Source: CAXMST01 sp963790085
GTDB taxonomy: Bacteria; Actinomycetota; Thermoleophilia; Solirubrobacterales; 70-9
Assembly: GCA_963790085.1 (NCBI GenBank)
Contig: CAWBNH010000005.1
Coordinates: forward strand, 39,259 to 103,258
Reading direction: 5' to 3'
Length of the DNA stretch: 64,000 nucleotides
Made by a program: the position numbers and the translations under genes. The notes under the pieces were generated by a model. The model searched no databases. It saw nothing but the letters and a program-made list of their open reading frames with translations, and was not told the DNA's origin. Positions within the stretch are counted from its first letter, which is position 1, and each line of letters starts with the position of its first letter. Of this stretch, positions 58,282 through 64,000 are shown one piece after another.

Positions 58282-59055
58282 ATGGAGACGAACGTCAAGG
58301 CGGTTGAGCTCAAGGAGCTCTGGCGGCGCTGCAAGGAGGATGGTGACGAGCGCGCCCGAGAGCGCCTCGTCGTCGCCTACTCGCCGCTGGTCAAGTACGT
58401 TGCCGGCCGGATGGCGGCGGGCCTGCCCTCGCACGTCGACGAGGGTGACCTGATCTCCTACGGCCTGATCGGCCTGATCGGCGCGATCGAGCGCTATGAC
58501 CTCGAGCGCGAGATCAAGTTCGAGACCTACGCCGTCTCGCGGATCAAGGGCGCGATCATCGATGAGCTCCGCTCGCTGGACTGGGTTCCCCGCTCGGTCC
58601 GGGCCAAGGCCAGGGACGTTGAGCGGGCCCACTCGGCGCTCGAGAACCAGCTTCAGCGCGCTCCGACCGAGGAGGAGATGGCGAAGAAGCTCGGGGTCGA
58701 CGTCGAGGATTTCCGCAACACGCTGCTCGAGATCGCGAACTCGTCGGTGCTGGCGCTCGACGACCTCTGGACGATCGCCGACGCCGAGGGTGGCCAGGTC
58801 TCGCTGCTCGACACGATCCGCGACCCCCAGGCCGTCGACCCCCAGGCCGAGATCGACGCGGTCGAGCTCAAGGACCGGCTGGCCGACGCGATCGAGTCGC
58901 TTCCTGATCGTGAGCGCCTGGTGATCGCCCTCTACTACTACGAGAACCTGACCCTGAGGGAGATCGGCGAGGTGCTCGGCGTGACCGAGTCGCGGATCTC
59001 CCAGCTCCACACGAAGGCGGTGCTCGGGCTTCGCGGCACGCTCTCGAGCCGCTAG
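58282..59055 (+). CDS. whiG: RNA polymerase sigma factor, WhiG/FliA family
   Basis: 257 residues. Region 2: YSPLVKYVAGRMAAGLPSHV, DEGDLISYGLIGLIGAIERYD and FETYAVSRIKGAIIDELRSLDWVPRSVR. Region 3 follows (TEEEMAKKLGVD), region 4: LPDRERLVIALYYYENLTLREIGEVLGVTESRISQLH. WhiG controls sporulation genes in Streptomyces and FliA flagellar genes elsewhere; no flagellar or anti-sigma gene is visible, so the regulon is unknown. xerC-whiG adjacency is typical of actinobacteria. Confidence 0.93.
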   Translation: METNVKAVELKELWRRCKEDGDERARERLVVAYSPLVKYVAGRMAAGLPSHVDEGDLISYGLIGLIGAIERYDLEREIKFETYAVSRIKGAIIDELRSLDWVPRSVRAKARDVERAHSALENQLQRAPTEEEMAKKLGVDVEDFRNTLLEIANSSVLALDDLWTIADAEGGQVSLLDTIRDPQAVDPQAEIDAVELKDRLADAIESLPDRERLVIALYYYENLTLREIGEVLGVTESRISQLHTKAVLGLRGTLSSR

Positions 59056-59101
59056 GCACCCCGCCTGCAAGCGAGCGCCCGCGGAGCGCCTCGCAGTGAT
59101 C

Positions 59102-59107
59102 TAACTT
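59102..59107 (+). promoter_or_regulatory. -10 box TAACTT before the gene at 59119
   Basis: TAACTT lies 11 bases before the ATG at 59119, giving a leader of only a few bases. Confidence 0.4.
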
Positions 59108-59118
59108 CCCGCGAGCGG

Positions 59119-59895
59119 ATGAGTGAGCCCACCGAGACAGCCGACAGGACCTGCGCGGTCTGTCGTCGCAGCCTGCTGACCGGTGAGCGCTCGAGCGCCT
59201 ACGTGAACGAGGAGGGGGCAGCGATGACGGTCTGTGAGCTCTGCAAGCCGCGCGCCGAAGCTGCGGGATGGCTGCGACCTGAGGAGGCGGCCCGTACAGG
59301 CGGGGCATCCTCTCGCGGGCGCCGGCGACGCGGCCGCGGTGAGCTGTTCGGCGGGATCCGCGAGCGCACCCAGGGGCGCCGCGACCGCGGACGCTCGGGC
59401 CGCAAGCCCAGCAGCGAGCGGCGGGGAGCGCGGAGCAACGAGCCCGAGGCAGGGAAGGAGCCCAAAGCTTCGGCCGGGCCCGAATCCGGCCGCCGACGTC
59501 GTCGTCCGGCCGATGGGCCAGCTTCGAAGGGCGCGCCGGCGCCCGACGCGGTGGCGGGCCGATCGGTTGCCGGGCTCGACCTCCGGCAGGCACTGGCCGC
59601 GTTCAACGCGAGCGACAGCCGCCGCAGGATCGCCGGCGTCAGCCGCTCGCTGGGCGAGCCGCAGGCAACGATGCTGGCGGTGCGCACCGCCGGCGGCGAC
59701 ACCGGAGCGCGGCTGACCGTCGCCTGGGAGCTCGCCTGGTATCAGTGGGAGATCGGGCCCGGGGAGCGGGGTCCCGAGGTGCGCGAGGTCGGCAAGGGGG
59801 AGACGATCGACCAGCTCCGGACCGTCGACCAGAACTGGAACCTGCACATGGCCGAGGACGGCACCCTCAGCCCCGGTCAGGGTTCCCCCGGGTGA
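59119..59895 (+). CDS. Zinc-ribbon protein with basic linker, uncharacterised
   Basis: 258 residues in three parts. Residues ~12-45 hold CAVC and CELC, a zinc ribbon around SSAYVNEEGAAMTV. Residues ~60-140 are a disordered Arg/Gly/Ser linker (RGRRRRGRGELFGG, GRRDRGRSGRK) suited to nucleic-acid binding. The C-terminal ~115 residues form a compact alpha/beta domain (RIAGVSRSLGEPQATMLAV, WELAWYQWEIG). It overlaps the RNase HI gene by four bases, so they probably act together on RNA or RNA-DNA hybrids. No known family recognised. Confidence 0.65.
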   Translation: MSEPTETADRTCAVCRRSLLTGERSSAYVNEEGAAMTVCELCKPRAEAAGWLRPEEAARTGGASSRGRRRRGRGELFGGIRERTQGRRDRGRSGRKPSSERRGARSNEPEAGKEPKASAGPESGRRRRRPADGPASKGAPAPDAVAGRSVAGLDLRQALAAFNASDSRRRIAGVSRSLGEPQATMLAVRTAGGDTGARLTVAWELAWYQWEIGPGERGPEVREVGKGETIDQLRTVDQNWNLHMAEDGTLSPGQGSPG

Positions 59896-60296
59896 AGCTC
59901 GTCGCCCACGTCGACGGTGGCTCCCGCGGCAACCCCGGCCCGGCGGCGGTCGGTGTCGTCGTCAGCGACGAGGATGGGGCCGTGCTTCGCGAGGAGGGTC
60001 GGGTGATCGGCCGCGCGACCAACAACGTCGCCGAGTACCGGGCGCTGCTCGCGGGGATCGAGATCGCTGCCGAGCTCGGCGCCGACGAGCTCGAGCTGGT
60101 CGGCGACAGCGAGCTGGTCGTCAAGCAGGTGCGTGGCGAGTACCGGGTCAAGGACCAGGGCCTGAGACCGCTCCACGCCGAGGTCAAGGCGGCGCTCGCC
60201 CCGTTCGGGGCCTGGTCGATCCGCCACGTGCGGCGCGAGCAGAACGCGGATGCCGACCGGCTCGTCAACGAGGCGCTCGACGGCGCCGACGCCTGA
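59892..60296 (+). CDS. Ribonuclease HI family protein
   Basis: 134 residues from GTG 59892 (GTGA overlap). All catalytic acids are present: D in AHVDGGSRGNPGPAAVGVVV, E in NNVAEYRALLAG, D in LVGDSELVVKQV, D in EQNADADRLVNEAL. It lacks the basic handle region of E. coli RNase HI and resembles the short actinobacterial form. Cleaves RNA in RNA-DNA hybrids. Confidence 0.92.
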   Translation: MKLVAHVDGGSRGNPGPAAVGVVVSDEDGAVLREEGRVIGRATNNVAEYRALLAGIEIAAELGADELELVGDSELVVKQVRGEYRVKDQGLRPLHAEVKAALAPFGAWSIRHVRREQNADADRLVNEALDGADA

Positions 60297-60305
60297 GGCG
60301 GCCCC

Positions 60306-60311
60306 TATACT
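60306..60311 (+). promoter_or_regulatory. -10 box TATACT for the tRNA-Gly gene
   Basis: TATACT, a near-consensus -10, lies 11 bases before the mature tRNA start. No clear -35 is present within the end of the RNase HI gene. Confidence 0.5.
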
Positions 60312-60322
60312 GCCCCTCCCGT

Positions 60323-60396
60323 GCGGCTGTAGCTCAGTTGGCTAGAGCGTCTGCTTGCCATGCAGAAGGTCGTGGGTTCGAATCCCATCAGCCGCT
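60323..60396 (+). tRNA. glyT: tRNA-Gly (GCC)
   Basis: Cloverleaf visible: acceptor GCGGCTG/CAGCCGC, D arm with AGTTGGCT loop, anticodon stem TCTGC/GCAGA around loop TTGCCAT (anticodon GCC, reading GGC), T arm GTGGG TTCGAAT CCCAT. CCA is not encoded. About 74 bases. It is the border between the conserved chromosome and a decayed mobile region. Confidence 0.95.
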
Positions 60397-60402
60397 TCTA
60401 GG

Positions 60403-60426
60403 AAAGCCCCGCTCTGGCGGGGTTTT
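60403..60426 (+). terminator. Intrinsic terminator after tRNA-Gly
   Basis: CCCCGC (60407-60412), loop TCTG, GCGGGG (60417-60422), flanked by AAAG and TTTT that extend the pairing, then T-rich. A textbook Rho-independent terminator. Confidence 0.75.
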
Positions 60427-60538
60427 CTGCGTCTAGGGAGGAGGGGGGACCGTGGCCTCGGAGGGGCTCTCGGAGTCCTCAGTGCCCATTGGTGCCCAAT
60501 CAGCGGCCCCGACCAAGACCATCGAGGGCGTCTCGGAT

Positions 60539-61211
60539 ATGTTCGCGTATCCACCGGAGGTCAAACGGACATGGCGTCAGCCTCGACGCCCAAGAGGCCG
60601 CGATACGGCGCTGGGCCAAGGAGGCGCGGGTCGAGCTCGTGGACGTGCTGCGCGATGGTGGCGAGTCGGGGACAACGCTTGAGCGACCAGGGCTGCAGGA
60701 GGCGCTGGAGAGGATCGCGGCAGGCGAAGCGCGGGGCCTGGTCGCAGCGAAGCTCGACAGGTTGTCTCGCTCCCTCCAAGACTTGGCCGACCTCTTCTCC
60801 TGGCTCGATGATGCCGGCGCCAGGCTCGCGGTCCTCGACTTCGATTTGGACACCTCGACCGCTGCCGGGAAGCTGGTGGCGAGCATCATGGGCGCCGCCG
60901 CGGAGTTCACCCGCGACCAGATCTCTGAGAACACTCGAGCCGCGCTGGCGGAGAAGCGGGAGCGGGGAGAGGCGATCAGCCGGCCGACCGTGCCGGAGGA
61001 CGTAAGGAAGACCATCGAGCGCCGTAGGCGGCGCGGTTGGACGCTGCAACGGATCGCGGACAAGCTCAACGGGGAGGGCGTACCGACCGCCCGAGGTGCC
61101 GCACAGTGGCGCCCCTCGAGCGTCTCCTCGGCCCTCGGCTACGGCCAGCGGAAACCCCGGCGACGTGCCGAGCTCCCGAGCCTGGATAGGCGCCGGCGGC
61201 GGCGCTCCTAG
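60539..61211 (+). pseudogene. Serine recombinase (resolvase family), twice frameshifted
   Basis: The body in one frame (60570-61211) reads HGVSLDAQEAAIRRWA, LVAAKLDRLSRSLQDLADL, FDLDTSTAAGKLVASIMGAA and a C-terminal helix-turn-helix (GWTLQRIADKLNGEGVPTA). The catalytic beginning YVRVSTGGQTD, with the nucleophile Ser, lies in a second frame (60547-60570), and the likely start MFAY (ATG 60539) in a third. One missing base at 60570 joins the last two; a lost copy of a 10-bp repeat (TATGTTCGCG) would explain the first break. Probably inactive, next to tRNA-Gly. Confidence 0.75.
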
Positions 61212-61252
61212 TCCTCGACCACCTCGGTCTTGTTCTCGACCAGGACGCCCAT
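61208..61252 (-). other. 14-codon frame MGVLVENKTEVVED
   Basis: A short minus-strand frame whose codons all end in G or C apart from the stop, like real genes here, converging on the resolvase stop. It may be a microprotein or the remnant of a longer gene. Little else can be said. Confidence 0.2.
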
Positions 61253-61276
61253 GCGCCGACTTAGAGGCCGCCCGCG

Positions 61277-61311
61277 CGCGCGTTTAGGGCCGTAGGCGTG
61301 CGGCTATTGGC
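61277..61311. repeat. Imperfect direct repeat, left copy
   Basis: CGCGCGTTTAGGGCCGTAGG and following GCGTGCGGC bases match 63897-63932 with about six differences. The pair brackets 2.6 kb of accessory genes. Confidence 0.55.
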
Positions 61312-61330
61312 AAATCTCGTCCGGCGCCGC

Positions 61331-61528
61331 TCAGTCTGATCCGCTGGGCGCCTCTCTCGCCTTCAGCCAGGCAACGAACTCGTCAAAGGCGGCTAGCTCG
61401 TTTCTGTCCACCTCCAGGAATGAGTCGTTGATCTTGCGCACCCGATCGAACCGTCTTCGACTTACCCAGTTGGCAGCTCCGCTGACGCGGGTAACGGCAA
61501 GACCGCCTACGAGCTGTGAGACAAGCAC
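61331..61528 (-). CDS. Small hypothetical protein (65 residues)
   Basis: MLVSQLVGGLAVTRVSGAAN begins it and RNELAAFDEFVAWLKARE, a plausible amphipathic helix, ends it. No motif. Base use is less GC-rich than in core genes. GTG start is divergent from the beta-propeller gene 28 bases away. Could be real or chance. Confidence 0.35.
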   Translation of the reverse strand: MLVSQLVGGLAVTRVSGAANWVSRRRFDRVRKINDSFLEVDRNELAAFDEFVAWLKAREAPSGSD

Positions 61529-61540
61529 AAGACAAGGGAG

Positions 61541-61546
61541 TAACCT
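61541..61546 (+). promoter_or_regulatory. -10 box TAACCT for the beta-propeller gene
   Basis: TAACCT lies 10 bases before the ATG at 61557, confirming that start, where the signal peptide also begins. Confidence 0.45.
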
Positions 61547-61556
61547 CGCTTCTGCT

Positions 61557-62960
61557 ATGGAGAGGCGGATATGGGTGCGACGGGTGCTCGGGTGCAGTGC
61601 CGCCCTGTTCGCTTCGCTGGCGCTCGCCGCACCCGCCGCGGCGGTGCAGCCCGCCTACTTCTCGGACTTCGATGGCGGGATAGTCGGAAGGGCCGTGATC
61701 GGCGACGACGGCAGGCCCTCGGTACCGCTTGCGCTCATGCCGAACACCGGCGCCGACTCCGAGGGGGCGGCCATCTCGCCGAACGGCAAGCGGCTTCTGA
61801 TCAACGGGGACGAGGACCTCTACGGCTTCGCGATCCGCGGGGGCGGCGGGCTCGCGGACCTCGACGGCTCGCCCTTCGCCCACGGGGTCGACACGCCCTA
61901 CGGCGTGACCTTCACCCCCGGCGGCACGCTCGCATATGCGGCGATCGAGCCGCCGGCCTCGGCCGGGTTCACGACCTTCGGCGGGGCGCTGGCCGCGATC
62001 GCCGGTGCCGAGTTTCCGGCCGGCGCCGACCCGCGGGGCCTCGCGGCCTCGCCGAACGGCAAGTTCCTCTTCAGCACGGACTCCGACAACAAGGTGGGCG
62101 CCTACCGGATCGATGGCGCCGGCGGAATCGGGGAGGCTCCCGGCAACCCCTTCTCGCTGCCGGCAGGTGCCTCTCCCTACGCGATCTCCATCACCCCGAA
62201 CGGCAGGTATCTGTATGTGGCGACCCGGAGCCTGCCCGGCGATGAGGCTGTAGTCGGGTTCGCCGTAGGTGCATCGGGCCTGCTCACGGAGCTCGACGGC
62301 TCTCCGTTCGCGATGCCCGGGTCGAACAACCCGTTCGGGAGCACGATCGACCCCTCAGGACGCCACCTCTACGTGACCGACTACGACGGCGGCGGGCTCT
62401 ACTGGTTCAGGATCAATGGGGACGGCAGCCTCGCGCCCGGGAACGGATCACCGGCTGCGGGCTCAACCGCGTCTGCGTCGACGCCGGCGATCACTCCCGA
62501 CGGCAGGTTTTTGCTGCGCAGCAGCGGCAACGACAACAGCCTCGACGTCTATGCACTGGGCCCCGGCGGCAAGCCGACGCTGATCCCTGATTCGCCCTTC
62601 GCGGTCCTGCCCGGGCGGGGCGACTTCCAGAGCATCGCGATCGTTCCGGCCCAGCCACCGAAGGCCAAACTAAAGGCCAAGAGCAAGCGCAGGCGCAAGG
62701 TCAAGCTCAACGCAGGGCGATCCACGGACACGGACGGCGAGATCGAGCGCTACCGGTGGTCCTTCGGCGACGGCAAGAAGAAGATCACCACCAGCCCCAG
62801 GGTCACCCACCGCTACAGGAAGCCGGGTCGCTACAAGGCCAAGGTAAGGCTCACCGATGAGACCGGCTGCTCGACGAAGTACGTGGCTGCCGGTCAGACC
62901 CCCTACTGCAACGGGTCGAAGCGGGCGAAGGCCAAAAAGCGCGTGCGCGCCCGACGGTAG
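61557..62960 (+). CDS. Secreted beta-propeller (lactonase-like) protein with PKD domain
   Basis: 467 residues. Signal peptide about residues 1-30 (MERRIWVRRVLGCSAALFAS, LALAAPAAAVQ). Then at least six blade repeats of the type ITPNGRYLYVATR / SPNGKFLFSTD with GSP(F) turns, as in 6-phosphogluconolactonase/YncE propellers. Residues ~385-450 are a PKD domain (RYRWSFGDGKKKITTSPRVT, HRYRKPGRYKAKVRL). Lys/Arg-rich segments flank the PKD, including the tail. Probably a cell-surface binding protein; enzyme activity is unproven. Confidence 0.8.
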   Translation: MERRIWVRRVLGCSAALFASLALAAPAAAVQPAYFSDFDGGIVGRAVIGDDGRPSVPLALMPNTGADSEGAAISPNGKRLLINGDEDLYGFAIRGGGGLADLDGSPFAHGVDTPYGVTFTPGGTLAYAAIEPPASAGFTTFGGALAAIAGAEFPAGADPRGLAASPNGKFLFSTDSDNKVGAYRIDGAGGIGEAPGNPFSLPAGASPYAISITPNGRYLYVATRSLPGDEAVVGFAVGASGLLTELDGSPFAMPGSNNPFGSTIDPSGRHLYVTDYDGGGLYWFRINGDGSLAPGNGSPAAGSTASASTPAITPDGRFLLRSSGNDNSLDVYALGPGGKPTLIPDSPFAVLPGRGDFQSIAIVPAQPPKAKLKAKSKRRRKVKLNAGRSTDTDGEIERYRWSFGDGKKKITTSPRVTHRYRKPGRYKAKVRLTDETGCSTKYVAAGQTPYCNGSKRAKAKKRVRARR

Positions 62961-62974
62961 GGCATGGGTGGGGG

Positions 62975-62980
62975 TAGCCT
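62975..62980 (+). promoter_or_regulatory. -10 box TAGCCT for the truncated VOC gene
   Basis: TAGCCT lies 7 bases before ATG 62988. The promoter and start survive although the gene body is lost. Confidence 0.4.
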
Positions 62981-62987
62981 GGCGGCG

Positions 62988-63149
62988 ATGATCAGCAGGC
63001 TCGACTTCGTCGGCATTCCCTCGACCGACCCCGACCGCTCGCGCGCCTTCTACGTTGATAGGGCTGATTTACAGGAGGTTCGCGTTGCTGGCCGCCCAGA
63101 CCGAGCCCCGCCCACCGGGCCGAGGATCACGGTTGGTGCCGGCGGCTAG
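62988..63149 (+). pseudogene. VOC/glyoxalase family gene, truncated
   Basis: MISRLDFVGIPSTDPDRSRA then FYV is a typical VOC-superfamily opening (first beta strand and helix). Homology stops at about 63055 and the frame runs into unrelated sequence and a stop at 63149, leaving 53 codons of an expected ~120-140. A deletion or insertion breakpoint near 63055 removed the metal-binding core. Confidence 0.6.
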
Positions 63150-63232
63150 CGATGCTCCACCCCTCTCCCCGGTGAAAGGCGGGCAAGGGGAAGACGGGGG
63201 CGTCCAAGCGCCGCCCTTCGGGGTCGCTGCGA

Positions 63233-63352
63233 CTAGCGGAGCAGGCCCGGCAGCCGGCGCCGGTTCAGGAAAAGGGTCAGGCCGGCCGGGCCGAACCACC
63301 ACGTCAGCAGCAGGGAGATCGCCTCTTCGCTCCGGGCCTCTCCGGCTATCGG
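63233..63352 (-). pseudogene. Possible C-terminal fragment of a membrane protein
   Basis: The minus-strand frame ends EEAISLLLTWWFGPAGLTLF then LNRRRLPGLLR, which reads like a last membrane span with a positive cytoplasmic end. No start or upstream domain can be found in frame, so it is probably a remnant. The rest of 63150-63407 holds no gene that I can support. Confidence 0.3.
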
Positions 63353-63407
63353 CCCTTCGAGACCGGCACGGGAGCATCCACCGAACCAGAGCAAAAACTG
63401 AGGGGCA

Positions 63408-63770
63408 TCAGGAGCGCTTCTTTGTAGCCGCGGGCTGCTTGACCTTGTAGGTCCCCTTGGCGGTCTTCGTGAGCTTGCCCTCCTTCTGAAGCTTTGTGGC
63501 CACGGAGTAGACCTGGTTCGTGGGCACGCCGATCGCCTTGGCGTGCTCGCTGGGCTTGTAGTCGGGATGCTTGGTGACGCTGGCGAGTAGCTGCTTCTCG
63601 CGCTGCCCGGGCTTCGCACGCTTCTTAGGCTTCGGCGCTGGCGCTTTCGACGGCGTTCCGTCTCGATGACCGAGGCCTACCAGGGCGTCGCGCAGCTTCT
63701 TCGCCTCGTCCTCGAGCTCGCTGAGGCGCTTCTCGATCATCTGTCGGGCCTTGTCAATCGTCTCCGACAT
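63408..63770 (-). CDS. Lys-rich winged-helix protein, possible nucleoid-associated
   Basis: 120 residues. N-terminal coiled coil (IEKRLSELEDEAKKLRDAL), a Lys/Pro/Ala linker (SKAPAPKPKKRAKPGQRE), then a small helix-turn-helix/winged domain (KPSEHAKAIGVPTNQVYSVA, TKLQKEGKLTK) and a basic tail. Minus-strand GGAGG 6-7 bases before the ATG is a strong SD. Likely a basic DNA-binding protein that may oligomerise through the coiled coil. No close family recognised. Confidence 0.65.
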   Translation of the reverse strand: MSETIDKARQMIEKRLSELEDEAKKLRDALVGLGHRDGTPSKAPAPKPKKRAKPGQREKQLLASVTKHPDYKPSEHAKAIGVPTNQVYSVATKLQKEGKLTKTAKGTYKVKQPAATKKRS

Positions 63771-63896
63771 GGTCTGCCTCCAGTCGATTCGGATCAGGGT
63801 GACCGCATAACCATTGCACGTGATCCGTAAAGCGGCGGCGACCCGATGGGTGCTCGGCGGCCTCCCCCCGGCCCCCTTGCCGCGATTACTCCCTCA

Positions 63897-63932
63897 CGCG
63901 CGTTTCAGGGCTGTAGACGTGCGGCAGTCGGC
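63897..63932. repeat. Imperfect direct repeat, right copy
   Basis: CGCGCGTTTCAGGGCTGTAG and the following bases match 61277-61311. The rest of 63771-64000 holds no gene that I can see. Confidence 0.55.
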
Positions 63933-64000
63933 TCACCCCAGCCAACCCCTAACCACCGGGAGCTACCGCTATCCGGTGTATAGCGTTGCCTTGGACAACC

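Noticed and set aside
63069..63377. Minus-strand open frame of 102 codons
   Set aside because: Low-complexity Pro/Gly/Arg composition and no SD; it overlaps the more convincing fragment in another frame.
60323..64000. tRNA-Gly as attachment site of an integrated element with a second att copy
   Set aside because: I searched by eye for a second copy of the tRNA 3' end (GGTTCGAATCCCATC) downstream and found none in the window.
1..64000. CRISPR arrays, insertion sequences, rRNA
   Set aside because: No regular repeat-spacer array, no transposase and no rRNA segment was seen on either strand.

Overview
The window is GC-rich, densely packed bacterial chromosome. Gene content and order (WhiG/FliA-type sigma factor after xerC, a SepIVA-like coiled-coil protein, L28 with Cys pairs, rnc-smc-ftsY-ffh, rnhB-yraN-comM-dprA) point to an actinobacterium. 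I infer the Thermoleophilia/Solirubrobacterales group, but no rRNA is present to prove it. Most genes start at ATG or GTG, many overlap the previous stop by 1-4 bases, and many first genes of a transcript have a TAnnnT -10 box only 5-10 bases before the start codon, the mark of leaderless mRNAs.

Layout. 1-6.8 kb: end of scpB, an ACT protein, rluB, then a Phe/Tyr pathway block (aroH, a HisC-like aminotransferase, aroF, tyrA, aroA) with a candidate aromatic leader peptide before aroF. 6.8-12.8 kb: cupin, cmk, der, a DUF3352 protein, metK, a PH-domain membrane protein. 12.9-19 kb: priA and a tight def-fmt-rsmB-zinc ribbon-rpe operon. 19-24.6 kb: a K+/H+ antiporter facing the riboflavin operon ribD-ribE-ribBA-ribH, which has a strong promoter with a near-perfect palindrome at its start site. 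24.6-32.5 kb: rpmB, a FakA/DhaL protein, two coupled accessory genes, DUF427-RidA, recG-rsmD-coaD. 32.6-37.2 kb: sepIVA-like gene, an accessory block (uncharacterised protein, phosphotransferase, DUF6285, SDR, methyltransferase), then DUF177. 37.2-47.8 kb: rpmF-plsX-acpP-rnc-smc-ftsY-ffh-rpsP-khpA-trmD-rplS-lepB-rnhB. 47.8-60.3 kb: yraN, comM, dprA, thiD, ilvD and accessory genes, an L,D-transpeptidase, xerC, the sigma factor and an RNase HI protein. 60.3-64 kb: tRNA-Gly(GCC) followed by a decayed region: a twice-frameshifted serine recombinase, a secreted beta-propeller/PKD protein, a truncated VOC gene and a Lys-rich winged-helix protein, partly bracketed by an imperfect direct repeat.

Most striking are the products of the rnc-smc locus. 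The SMC protein is only 789 residues, with both ATPase halves but no hinge or zinc hook that I can see. The RNase III beside it keeps its fold and dsRNA-binding domain but lacks four of the six acidic active-site residues. Other leads are the aromatic leader peptide before aroF, signal peptidase I starting at CTG or ATT, a hairpin and T7 run in the rplS leader, a repetitive acidic tail on L19, and the absence of rimM from its usual place.
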